A program made the position numbers and the translations under genes. Of a DNA stretch of 64,000 nucleotides, positions 1-8,234 are shown piece after piece. The first letter of the stretch is position 1; every line of letters starts with the position of its first letter. Below the pieces are notes generated by a model, which was given only the letters and a program-made list of their open reading frames with translations, did not search any database and was not told where the DNA came from. This stretch comes from Campylobacter gracilis (lineage in GTDB: Bacteria; Campylobacterota; Campylobacteria; Campylobacterales; Campylobacteraceae): positions 2,108,001-2,172,000 of the forward strand of contig NZ_CP012196.1 of the NCBI RefSeq assembly GCF_001190745.1. Direction: 5' to 3'.

Positions 1-934
1 CGCGCCGATGAATTTTATATATACTTAATTTTTAACTGCGTCCGCCGATTGATCGAGCTGCTCTTGGCGCGATAAAATTTTAAAATTTCATCGCCAAGCA
101 CGGCGCGTAATCAGGATTTAAAAGTAAGCGCGGCTCAAATTTCATAAGTTTAAAATTTTAAAGCGATATGCGATTTAAAATTTTACGCTTCTTGAATGCT
201 AGCGGTGCAAAATTTCGCGCAAGCTCAAAATCCGCACCAGGCAATTTTGTGCCGCTGCAAAATTTCTAGATCGCAACTCCGCTCAGTAGAATTTTTAGTG
301 GTGCAGATGGGGGTGCAAAATCTGCGCCGTGTGGTAGGAGTTCTCGGCGCAAAAGACGCGGTATCCTCTACCGACGGTGCGAGTTTATAATCTAACTCAC
401 GCCTTAGAATTCCGCCTCAAACTCATTACTTAAAATTTCGTCTCAAAAAAATCGCGTATGAGAAATTCCGCCTTATCTTTACAGCTTAAAATTTCGTACG
501 GATCGCACCGAGCGAAATCTCACCACTGCGCGAAGCAAGCTTAAAATTTCAGCGTCGTGCTCGCCGCATATTAAATTCTGCTTCATTATTACGACTTAAA
601 TTCTACCACAAGCCCGCAGATTTAAAATTTTACTTCAAACGACGCCGTGAAATTTCTACCCTCCCTAGATACATATCTCTCGGTGCCTACGCCGCTCGCA
701 CTTAGCGGCGACGCTATTCTTTGCCGATAGCAATCCTCGCACAGAGCGCCTGCCACAGCGCATAGAAAATAAAGCGCGCCTCTTTCATAATCGCCGCCTC
801 TAGAAATTTCAAGCGACCGCAAAATTTTAAAATTTAAAAGCAGCCTGTGATTAAGCCAATTTTTATAAATTTGGATTTGCTTTGCAATGCGCAATCTGTC
901 GAGTAAGGCGCAATCATAAGTTACGCAGCTAACT
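1..934. other. Intergenic stretch rich in short A/T palindromes, no gene supported
   Basis: No convincing gene. The stretch is filled with dispersed copies of AAATTTTAAAATTT-like words (for example near 76, 150 and 818) separated by G+C-rich 20-50 base spacers. Short open frames exist but lack a Shine-Dalgarno (SD) sequence and encode low-complexity peptides made from the repeat words. Confidence 0.6.
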
Positions 935-1351
935 TTACGTCAGCTGTTTAAACATTTCGATCTGTTCCTTTGTAAGCTCGATCAAATCATCGTTTGCGTA
1001 TTTAAGCGATGTCTCCAGACTTGCGATGAGCTCCTTACGGACGAAGCTCACGCTAAAAAGCGTCGCCCAAAATCGCGCTCCGCTGCCCGTGCTCGGATCC
1101 TCCAAGACCGCTCTAATCGCAGCTACCGCAGCAGCATCGTCCGCCGCACCTAGCACCTCGTCCACGAGTGGATATTCACCTGCGCCGTCGCCCTCGTTTA
1201 GCGAGCGCAAAAGCGGCTCAAGCGCTTCATCACATGGATTATCACGCAAAAACTCCCGTACCGCGCGAAACTCTGCCGCGAGCTGATCCGAAAGCTGCGC
1301 AGGCATCGGCTGATGAAGTCTCAAAAAATCTAATGCCGTTTGCTTGTCCAT
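935..1351 (-). CDS. Hypothetical protein, HEAT-like/immunity-like helical protein
   Basis: A 138-residue soluble protein with no signal peptide or membrane segment. It is predicted to be mostly helical: an N-terminal segment rich in Leu/Gln, then Ala-rich helices and a C-terminal Glu/Lys helix. The pattern (a helix pair, then VDEVL, then AVLEDPS and an aromatic ATLFS segment) recalls small HEAT-repeat proteins, some of which act as immunity proteins in other bacteria; this is recollection, not a search. An AAAGGAATT ribosome site lies just upstream of the ATG. It is a stand-alone gene: the flanking DNA is repeat-rich and non-coding on one side, and the convergent-free 3' end of the HAO gene lies on the other. 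No toxin gene is visible beside it, so an immunity role is only a possibility. Confidence 0.6.
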   Translation of the reverse strand: MDKQTALDFLRLHQPMPAQLSDQLAAEFRAVREFLRDNPCDEALEPLLRSLNEGDGAGEYPLVDEVLGAADDAAAVAAIRAVLEDPSTGSGARFWATLFSVSFVRKELIASLETSLKYANDDLIELTKEQIEMFKQLT

Positions 1352-1595
1352 ACAATTCCTTTTAAATGATATGCGCGATTGTAGCTAATTTTGGATTGCG
1401 AAGAGATAAATTTACTCTAATTTATCAGCTACTTCCGTCATAAATTCTCAATGATCTTAAATAATTAGACAGTGATTTTGTAGTGGCTTTTAGGGGCGAT
1501 TTTCGATGGGCTTTGCAGCGTTTGAAATTTCAAAGCGGCGAGTAAAATTTCAAGCGCAATTTCGGCGTAAAATAAAATTCCAAAATTTTATGCAA

Positions 1596-1626
1596 ATAAA
1601 AAAGCCCCCGCGAAGTGCAGGGGCTT
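1596..1626 (-). terminator. Rho-independent terminator of the HAO-like operon
   Basis: On the minus strand a 7-bp stem AAGCCCC/GGGGCTT with an 11-base loop is followed by a run of T, about 50 bases past the stop of the octaheme cytochrome gene. The remainder of 1352-1674 holds only A/T repeat words. Confidence 0.85.
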
Positions 1627-1674
1627 ACAAGCTTGATCTGTTTAGTCTGGCAAAATTTAGCAGACTAAGAAGGA

Positions 1675-3075
1675 TTATTCCTCGATCTTGCCGGTTTTGA
1701 TGCGGCGCTCGTAGATTTCGCGCATCTCTCTGATGTCGTTTTTGACCTCGAATACGCCGTGCCAATGCGAATAATCAGGTCCGCCCATTAGCGCGCCTTG
1801 GCGCATTCTGCGACCCTCGTGATGCCATGAAACATAATAGATTCGCTGGAACGCATCCGCCCAAGGATCGTCTTTTAGAAGTTTCTTTTCCTTAAGCTCT
1901 TTTAGCATCTTAGTCGCTTCGTCGTTGTAAACGTTATATAGAAGCACCTGCTTATCGCCCACCTCAAAGAAATTATTCGCGTGGGTGCTTGCGTGGCACT
2001 CTTTGCAGACTTGCTTCATCTCAGCACGCGCTGCCTCAGGACCGTTTAGGTTACCCGCCAAAGGATTGCCGACATTTAGTTTGCCGGTATTTAAAAACTC
2101 GCTTACCGCGGTCTCATTACCGCCGGTTCGTAGATTGCTCTTAGGCTGCCACAAATTCCACTTCAAGCGTTGAGATACGTTGTGAGTGGAGTTTAGATCG
2201 CCCACACCGCCGCTCATATGGCAGGTTGCACATGTAGGAGCGCGGTAATCAGGAACTGCCCAAGTACCAGGAGCGCTGTCAAATTTCCACTCATTGCCTT
2301 CAGCGTTAAATACGTGTCCGTGCATTGAGTTATTGTAAATTTCGATATCCGGATGATCAGGTCCTAAGTGGCAAGATGCGCAAGCAGCAGGCTTACGAGC
2401 TTCGGCGATCGAAAATTTATGACCCGAGTGGCACGATTTGCATCCGCCTACGCCACCATCCGGATAAACCGTACCGATGCCATATATAGGCCAGGTCTCT
2501 TTGGTAGGCTTGTTATGCTCATCCATTTTAACGACGCTACCGTGGCATTGAGAGCAGCCGGTAATATCAGGTGCATGTTTAAGATCAGGGATATCACGTC
2601 CTTCATAGTGATACATTAGATCAACTATTCCTTTGTTGGCTTGCATCTGCATAGCGCCTCTTGCGTGACCGCTGTTTTCAAAATCTTTAACCTCGTTACT
2701 ATGGCATTTAGCACAGGTTTTTGGGCTAACTAGTACCGAAATATGATTATCTGTGTCTTTCGGATGCGGCTCTTTAGCTGCCATAGGGCTATCTGCTGGC
2801 TGCGAGTGGCAGTCGGTACAGCTAACGCCTACGTGAGCGTGGCGGCTCATCTTCCAATCCGCAACGACGCCCGGAGTTTTTTCAGCATGGCACTCAACGC
2901 AGCGTCTAGCTAGCGGCGTAAGCTGCCTATTTACCTTTAAATTCTTCGTAAGACTAACGTTTACGGAATTGCTTACGTTCGCGTCCGACGCGGACATATT
3001 CGCATGCTGCGCGGGCATTTCTGCGAATGCAAACGATGCGATACAGGCTATTAAAATAGCGACTTTTTTTAGCAT
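1675..3075 (-). CDS. haoA: Octaheme cytochrome c, hydroxylamine oxidoreductase-like (epsilon-HAO)
   Basis: A 466-residue exported protein: the signal peptide ends in AFA near residue 18. Eight CXXCH haem-binding motifs follow (CVECH, CTDCH, CAKCH, CSQCH, CKSCH, CASCH, CATCH, CKECH), and the C-terminal region has the His/Trp-rich WHHEGRR and GPDYSHWHG segments typical of hydroxylamine oxidoreductase. In Campylobacterota this family (epsilon-HAO) is thought to work reductively in the periplasm, converting nitrite or hydroxylamine towards ammonium, with electrons from a NapC-type partner. That partner is the gene directly upstream, 10 bases away, so the two form one operon. A strong terminator follows. 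Direction of the reaction cannot be read here; whether the Tyr that cross-links the P460 haem is present needs an alignment. Confidence 0.9.
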   Translation of the reverse strand: MLKKVAILIACIASFAFAEMPAQHANMSASDANVSNSVNVSLTKNLKVNRQLTPLARRCVECHAEKTPGVVADWKMSRHAHVGVSCTDCHSQPADSPMAAKEPHPKDTDNHISVLVSPKTCAKCHSNEVKDFENSGHARGAMQMQANKGIVDLMYHYEGRDIPDLKHAPDITGCSQCHGSVVKMDEHNKPTKETWPIYGIGTVYPDGGVGGCKSCHSGHKFSIAEARKPAACASCHLGPDHPDIEIYNNSMHGHVFNAEGNEWKFDSAPGTWAVPDYRAPTCATCHMSGGVGDLNSTHNVSQRLKWNLWQPKSNLRTGGNETAVSEFLNTGKLNVGNPLAGNLNGPEAARAEMKQVCKECHASTHANNFFEVGDKQVLLYNVYNDEATKMLKELKEKKLLKDDPWADAFQRIYYVSWHHEGRRMRQGALMGGPDYSHWHGVFEVKNDIREMREIYERRIKTGKIEE

Positions 3076-3085
3076 TGCTTCTCCT

Positions 3086-3643
3086 TTACTTGGTTTTGTT
3101 ATTTTCTCGGTTGTATTTATCCCAATATTTGGTGATCTCTATACCCATATTTTTGTGGCCGACGTTTTCGTGGCACTGCACACAGGTTTTGCCGATAGTG
3201 CCCGCGAAATAATCCCTATGTGCGAGCCAGGCTTTATTTACTTGATTATTCTGCTCTTTTAAATTTCGATGGCAGCTTAGGCAGCCGCTTTCATAAACGA
3301 AATGATTTCGCTCCTTGCGTTTTTCTTGCCAATCGATCTTATCGGCATCGGTAAAGACCGTCTTGTAGACATCATTTGCGGAGGTTAGAGCCTTGGTCCA
3401 AAGATACATAAAGGTATTTTCATGAGAGACATGACAGGCGACGCAATCGGCCTTGAAGCCTTGCGGGTTATTGCCGCCGTGAACATCGTTGTGAAATGCG
3501 TTTGCCATCGGCTGCATCGTATGACAGGATACGCAGAATTTATCGGTGCCCGTAAGGTGAACCATCTCCGCAATCCCAAGAGAAAGTATCATTCCTATAA
3601 GCACACAAGCGCCCACGAGCAGCACAAGAGTTTTCTTTTTCAT
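3086..3643 (-). CDS. haoC: NapC/NirT-type tetraheme cytochrome, quinol dehydrogenase for the HAO-like protein
   Basis: A 185-residue protein with an N-terminal membrane anchor (residues about 5-27) and four CXXCH motifs (CVSCH near 37, CVACH near 67, CLSCH near 122, CVQCH near 156). This is the NapC/NrfH/NirT architecture, which takes electrons from menaquinol and passes them to a periplasmic multihaem reductase. It is first in a two-gene operon with the octaheme cytochrome, the arrangement called haoC-haoA in several Campylobacterota. An AAGGAA ribosome site precedes the ATG. The symbol follows that literature usage; cytochrome c nitrite reductase (nrfH) would be the alternative partner, but no nrfA is here. 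Confidence 0.88.
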   Translation of the reverse strand: MKKKTLVLLVGACVLIGMILSLGIAEMVHLTGTDKFCVSCHTMQPMANAFHNDVHGGNNPQGFKADCVACHVSHENTFMYLWTKALTSANDVYKTVFTDADKIDWQEKRKERNHFVYESGCLSCHRNLKEQNNQVNKAWLAHRDYFAGTIGKTCVQCHENVGHKNMGIEITKYWDKYNRENNKTK

Positions 3644-3711
3644 AGGTTTCCTTGATTTTAAAATTTCTTCGCAAAATTTTTAGTATTTGATAATTCGAAA
3701 AGCTGTATTTT

Positions 3712-3717
3712 ATTATA
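3712..3717 (-). promoter_or_regulatory. Probable -10 box for the haoC-haoA operon
   Basis: TATAAT on the minus strand, about 70 bases upstream of the haoC start, in the divergent region shared with the fumarase genes. No clear -35, as is usual in Campylobacter. Confidence 0.5.
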
Positions 3718-3807
3718 AAAAGATTAAAAACCGCTTATTTTCTAGCCTTTTGTTAAAATTTATTAAATGAATATAAAATTTTAAACTAAGTTTTTAGTTT
3801 AACGGAA

Positions 3808-3813
3808 TATAAT
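3808..3813 (+). promoter_or_regulatory. Probable -10 box for the fumarase operon
   Basis: TATAAT 29 bases upstream of the fumarase alpha ATG, followed by an AAGGAGAG ribosome site at about 3832-3839. The divergent arrangement with haoC leaves roughly 200 bases for shared regulation. Confidence 0.6.
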
Positions 3814-3842
3814 CCATTAAAATTTCAATATAAGGAGAGATC

Positions 3843-4688
3843 ATGAAAACGATCCAAGCGGATGAAATTACCAAAGTAGTCAGCGAGCTTTGCAAAAAAG
3901 CCTGTTATCAAGTCACGCCCGATATGCGCGCGGCGTTTGAAAAAGCACGCGAAAATGAAATTTCGCCTATCGGCAAAGATATCTTAGGCAAGCTCTTGCA
4001 AAATGCCGATTTAGCGGCGAAAGAGGTCGCACCGATCTGCCAAGATACCGGTATGACGGTGGTTTTTGTCGAACTCGGTCAGGACGTACATATCGAGGGC
4101 GGATATTTAGAGGATGCTATCAACGCAGGCGTTGCGGACGGCTACATAGGCGGTTATCTGCGCAAATCCGTGGTCGCAGAGCCACTTTTTGAGCGCAAAA
4201 ACACCACAAACAATACCCCCGCGGTCATCAATACCCGCATCGTCCCAGGCGACAAGCTTAAGATCAAAGTGGCCCCGAAGGGCTTTGGCAGCGAAAACAA
4301 ATCGGTACTAAAAATGCTCGTTCCTGCAGACGGCATCGAGGGGGTAAAAAAGGTATTTTTAGAGGCGGTCAAATACGCTGGTCCTAACGCTTGCCCTCCT
4401 ATGGTCGTAGGCGTCGGTATCGGTGGCACGATGGATAAGGCGGCGCTTTTAGCCAAACAAGCCGCAGTTCGCTCGATCGACAGCAGAAATCCCGACGAGC
4501 GCTACGCCAAGCTAGAGGATGAACTACTGGAGATGGCTCGCGCTACGGGCGTCGGTCCGCAGGGTTTGGGCGGCATAAACACCGCCGTTAAGGTAAATGT
4601 AGAGTGGTATCCGACCCACATAGCGGGGCTTCCGGTCGCCGTTAATATCAACTGCCACGCGGCTCGCCATGCCGACGCTGAACTATAA
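3843..4688 (+). CDS. fumA: Fumarate hydratase class I, alpha subunit
   Basis: A 281-residue alpha subunit of the two-subunit class I (iron-sulfur) fumarate hydratase / L-tartrate dehydratase family, interconverting fumarate and malate in the cytoplasm. The ICQDTGM motif gives Cys66, GPNACPP gives Cys184 and INCHAARHA gives Cys271, the three Cys expected to hold the oxygen-labile 4Fe-4S cluster. The beta subunit follows after 10 bases. L-tartrate dehydratase (ttdA) cannot be excluded from sequence alone, but the nearby anaerobic respiratory genes fit a fumarase role. Other Campylobacter species use the single-chain class II FumC instead. The gene symbol is a family label, because in E. coli FumA is a single fused chain. 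Confidence 0.88.
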   Translation: MKTIQADEITKVVSELCKKACYQVTPDMRAAFEKARENEISPIGKDILGKLLQNADLAAKEVAPICQDTGMTVVFVELGQDVHIEGGYLEDAINAGVADGYIGGYLRKSVVAEPLFERKNTTNNTPAVINTRIVPGDKLKIKVAPKGFGSENKSVLKMLVPADGIEGVKKVFLEAVKYAGPNACPPMVVGVGIGGTMDKAALLAKQAAVRSIDSRNPDERYAKLEDELLEMARATGVGPQGLGGINTAVKVNVEWYPTHIAGLPVAVNINCHAARHADAEL

Positions 4689-4698
4689 GGAGGAAATC

Positions 4699-5259
4699 AT
4701 GTCAGAAGTTAAAAGAATTACCGCACCTTTTGATAAAAGCGTAGTAAAAAGCCTAAAGGCGGGCGATAACGTCCTAATTAGCGGCACCATCATCGCAGCT
4801 CGCGATGCCGCGCACAAGGCTCTAACCGAAACTCTCGCTCGCGGCGAGAAGCTACCCGTAAACTTAGCCGGCGAGACTATATATTACCTGGGACCAACCC
4901 CCGCCAAACCGGGTCAGGCAATCGGTGCCGCAGGACCTACGACTAGCGGACGTATGGATAAATACACTCCGACGATGATAAACGAAGTGGGCATAAACGG
5001 CATGATCGGCAAGGGCTACCGCAGCGATGCCGTCGTCGAGGCGATGAAAAAATCAGGCTGCGTCTATATGGTCGCTATCGGCGGCGCGGGCGCGCTAATC
5101 AGCCAAAGCATCAAAAAATATGAAGTATTAGCCTATCCAGAGCTTGGCCCCGAGGCGGTCGCGCGACTTACGGTCGAGGATTTCCCAGCTATCGTAGCGA
5201 TCGACAGCGAGGGCAATAACTTCTACGAAGTCGGACAGGCGCCTTATAGAAAAATTTAA
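4699..5259 (+). CDS. fumB: Fumarate hydratase class I, beta subunit
   Basis: A 186-residue beta subunit matching the C-terminal part of single-chain class I fumarases, with the YLGPTPAKPGQ and GPTTSGRMD substrate-binding segments and the VAIGGAGALI strand. The start was set at the ATG at 4699 because a full AAGGAGG site lies 7 bases upstream; an in-frame ATG 30 bases earlier overlaps the alpha subunit and has no ribosome site. It works with the preceding alpha subunit in one operon. The same caution about tartrate dehydratase (ttdB) applies. Confidence 0.88.
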   Translation: MSEVKRITAPFDKSVVKSLKAGDNVLISGTIIAARDAAHKALTETLARGEKLPVNLAGETIYYLGPTPAKPGQAIGAAGPTTSGRMDKYTPTMINEVGINGMIGKGYRSDAVVEAMKKSGCVYMVAIGGAGALISQSIKKYEVLAYPELGPEAVARLTVEDFPAIVAIDSEGNNFYEVGQAPYRKI

Positions 5260-5636
5260 ATTTTGCTAGCGGCGTCCGCGCGGCGCTTTTTGCCGCGCGA
5301 GCGTTCGTAAATTTATCGGCGTTGCTCGGGCGCCCTAAATTTCGCAGCATAATTTACGGCGTTTATTTCGCGAAATTTTACGGCTCGGCGTAGTGAAATT
5401 TTATAGCGAATTTAAATCGCGCCTGTAAAGTTTTATCTCTCTTACGGCACGGAATTTTAAAATTTCGTGCCGCTTAAATTTCTACCAAGATTCCGCCTTC
5501 GCTCCATTTAGACGATCCGCCACTAAAATTTAACCGTAAATTTACGCAAGTCTAAATTTCAAAATTTCGCCGCCGTTCCTAAGCGAATTTAAAGCTCGCT
5601 AGCGCCATAATCGGATTTAAATTTTAGGAGGGGCGA
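5260..5636. other. Intergenic, A/T palindrome-rich; possible GC-rich hairpin after the fumarase operon
   Basis: No gene seen. An 8-bp GC stem CGCGCGGC/GCCGCGCG with a 7-base T-rich loop lies at 5277-5299, but there is no T run after it, so termination is uncertain. The rest is AAATTT-type repeat DNA. Confidence 0.5.
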
Positions 5637-6665
5637 TTGAGCGCGAGCGAGCTGGAGCAGATCAGGCTGGGGCTTTTGTATAAGGCGAAAAGAAATACGA
5701 TCTTCGCGGCGGCGTGCATGCTCGGCTACGGCGCGTTTTTGTTATACAAGCTACGCGACGGAGGAGGCATGGCGGATTTGTTGCCGTTTATCGGATTATT
5801 CACGGTTGTTCTTATAGTAGCCGTTTTGTGCGATCAGGCCTCTATAAAAGCTACGATAATCCAAGCCGCGGGTCTTTTTATAATTTGCCTATTTCTAGAT
5901 GATTTACAAAATCGCCCCACGATTTCCAAATATATCTTACTCGCGATTATAACTTTAATCTTGGCTGCTTCGAGCTTATTCGTATTGTTTAGAGGCTTTA
6001 AACAAGATTATTCGGTAAAATTTCAGTGCGCTTTTAAAGAGCACTATCTAATGCCTTATTTCAAGGCGTTCGGCTATCGATACGATATTGGAGGCAGTAT
6101 CGATCCCGCCAAGCTTAAGCTCTCGGGGCTCTTTTTTCGACTAGATAAATTCAAAGGCGGCAACGACAGGGTCTCGGGCGTTTATAACGGCGTGAAGTTC
6201 GCATTTTGTGACGTAAGTTTATTTAATAGATTTTCGGAAAGCGAAATCCTCGGCACCTTTTTCTACGCGGAATTTCACAAACGCATAAGCTCCAAAACCC
6301 TGATCTTCCCCGCTTGCGCCGGCGCGCCGAACACCCTCGGGCTAAAAAAGATCGATATGGACGATACGGAGTTTAACGCCGCCTTCGCCGTGTATTGCGA
6401 GGACGCGGCGGGCGCGATGCATATTCTAGCGCCCGCCTTTATGCGGAGGCTCTTGCGCTTCGCAGGTGCCGTAGCCGCGCCCGTTAGCCTTAGCTTCGCA
6501 GATAGCAAAATTTACATTTTCGTAAATACGGGGCGCGATAATTTCGAGCCCGACATCGGCGAAAGCGTGCTACGCCGCGACCCTGCCGCGCAGCTCAAGC
6601 GCGAGCTTTCGCACTTTTTAGCGATCGTAAAAAACCTAAAACTAAACGAAAGAATTTGGAGCTAG
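5637..6665 (+). CDS. DUF3137-type membrane protein
   Basis: A 342-residue protein starting at TTG, chosen because a good AGGAGG site sits 4 bases upstream. Four hydrophobic segments occupy about residues 20-37, 44-62, 68-86 and 98-118. A long cytoplasmic part follows, with a pattern (FKEHYLMPYFKAFGY, then YNGVKFAFCDV) that resembles the DUF3137 family of unknown function, usually N-terminal membrane helices plus a C-terminal domain. Neighbours on both sides are repeat-rich spacers, so it appears to be a single-gene unit. No catalytic motif was recognised. Confidence 0.7.
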   Translation: MSASELEQIRLGLLYKAKRNTIFAAACMLGYGAFLLYKLRDGGGMADLLPFIGLFTVVLIVAVLCDQASIKATIIQAAGLFIICLFLDDLQNRPTISKYILLAIITLILAASSLFVLFRGFKQDYSVKFQCAFKEHYLMPYFKAFGYRYDIGGSIDPAKLKLSGLFFRLDKFKGGNDRVSGVYNGVKFAFCDVSLFNRFSESEILGTFFYAEFHKRISSKTLIFPACAGAPNTLGLKKIDMDDTEFNAAFAVYCEDAAGAMHILAPAFMRRLLRFAGAVAAPVSLSFADSKIYIFVNTGRDNFEPDIGESVLRRDPAAQLKRELSHFLAIVKNLKLNERIWS

Positions 6666-7035
6666 CGGGCGGCTCGCCGCAGCTTTGTGTGTCACAGCCT
6701 CGCTCACTATAACTTCACACGCCGCGCCGCAGCTCCACATGCTACAGCTCTGCGCGCCTTAAAATTTGAAATTTTAAAACCCCGCTTTTTGATTTCGCGC
6801 TTTAGAATTTTAAGGCGCATAAAATCCCGCGCGTTTTGAAATTTAAAATTTTAATCCACGCCGAGTAATTCTGCAGCGTAAAATTTAAAATTCTGAAATT
6901 AAAATCCGCATCTTGAAATTATACGCTTCAAAATTTAGAATTTTAAAATTCCGCAGCCGAAATCATACGCGCCTGAAATTTGAAATTTTGTCGCGCTTTA
7001 AAATTTAGCGCACCCACCAAGCATCACGGTACCCA
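6666..7035. other. Intergenic, dense A/T palindromic words
   Basis: No gene. Between about 6760 and 7010 the sequence is an irregular array of TGAAATTTAAAATTTT-like words every 20-40 bases, alternating with GC-rich bits such as CCGCGC. The two flanking genes converge here. Confidence 0.55.
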
Positions 7036-8043
7036 TCAAAGCCCCTGCGCGCTAGAGGGCGCGACTAACTCCTCTATAATTCTACCGGGCTCGCAATGAA
7101 TTATTTTACTCTCTATCGTAAATTTTTCGCCGTCAAATTTAAAGTATTGATATTCATCGACAAGCTCGCCGTCCGGGTATTTATCGCTATATTTTACCTT
7201 AAGAGCGCCCAGTATGCCGTTTTCAAAGGTCAAAAACGTCCTTTTAGCGTATTTATTCTTTATCTCGTCACTGCCGTCTAAATATGAGTATGAGAAAAAA
7301 TCATATTCTATGCCGAATCGAGCGGAGTCGTGCGGCGGCGACACCAAAGAGCTCCTTTTAGAGCAGTCGCAATCTCCGCCGCATGAACGGACGTAGTGGA
7401 ATATATTCGCTAGGTTTATACCCGCTTCGCTTGCTTCTACCGCCCAAAATTCGTCGTTTGTGAGCTTAGTAGAGCCCTTTGATGCTCCGTAAATAAGATA
7501 TAGATTTTCTTTAACTTTAAAAACTTTTATCACTCGATCGCCGCCCCATGCGGTACCGACTGCCCAATCGCCGCAGGCGCAATCCCGCCTGCCGCCAAGA
7601 ACGCATTCTTGCATCTGCTGCGCACCTTTGTCTGCAAAATCCATAATGAAATTTTGCCCGCCGCTTGCGTATTGATACGCTACGTAGCTCGCGCCCATCG
7701 TGCCGCCGGTGCTGATATCTACCGAATATGCCCGAAACTTGCCGTCCTGCGAGATCGCCATATTCGGGGCGAACCTCAAGGATTTTAAAATTTGCGGAGC
7801 GCTCTCGCCCGCGCTTTGCAAAAACTCCATAAACGCAGCCCTTAACCTAACGATGCTCTCGCAGGGTATTCCATCGGGGCGATGCCCGGCTTCGTCAATC
7901 TCCTGAAGCGCCGTGCTTAAATTTGCGGTTAAAATTTCCAGGCTTTGATCTTTTTGAGCGCTGTTTGTGCCTCCCGCCAAAGCGAGCGCCGCCTCGGCGA
8001 ATACGAAGCTTAATAAGCATAAAAACGAGATTAAAATTTTCAA
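7036..8043 (-). CDS. Hypothetical exported protein
   Basis: A 335-residue protein with a clear signal peptide (MKIL, hydrophobic core, cleavage near residue 19-24). The mature part has several Cys, including RRDCACGDW and CGGDCDC, suggesting disulfides or metal contacts in the periplasm. The later half looks beta-rich (repeated Tyr/Phe/Lys strands with KYSDKYPDGEL). No family is recognised. An AAGGAAGCC site precedes the ATG. It is separated by 190 bases from the next reverse-strand gene, so operon membership is uncertain. Confidence 0.65.
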   Translation of the reverse strand: MKILISFLCLLSFVFAEAALALAGGTNSAQKDQSLEILTANLSTALQEIDEAGHRPDGIPCESIVRLRAAFMEFLQSAGESAPQILKSLRFAPNMAISQDGKFRAYSVDISTGGTMGASYVAYQYASGGQNFIMDFADKGAQQMQECVLGGRRDCACGDWAVGTAWGGDRVIKVFKVKENLYLIYGASKGSTKLTNDEFWAVEASEAGINLANIFHYVRSCGGDCDCSKRSSLVSPPHDSARFGIEYDFFSYSYLDGSDEIKNKYAKRTFLTFENGILGALKVKYSDKYPDGELVDEYQYFKFDGEKFTIESKIIHCEPGRIIEELVAPSSAQGL

Positions 8044-8234
8044 AACGGCTTCCTTTAAATTTCAATTTTTCGCTAGATTATAGCGCAAATTTGCGCCGCG
8101 CGAGATTTGGGTTTAGAATTCGTGCCGCTAAATTTAAAATCCAAATCCGCTCGCTGCGGAATTCTGCGAAATTGCGAAATTGAAATTCCTTGAAGTTGCA
8201 AAATTCCGCGAGGTTGTCGCTTGAAATTCGCCTT

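Noticed and set aside
622-894. 90-codon open frame on the minus strand
   Set aside because: Starts at a weak codon without a ribosome site, and its residues follow the AAATTT words; no protein-like feature.
1-934. CRISPR-like look of evenly spaced A/T words
   Set aside because: The words are short palindromes with variable spacing and no conserved 28-37 base repeat, no unique 30-base spacers and no cas genes.
5277-5299. Terminator after the fumarase operon
   Set aside because: Good GC hairpin, but no T run after it; reported only as a hairpin in the spacer entry.
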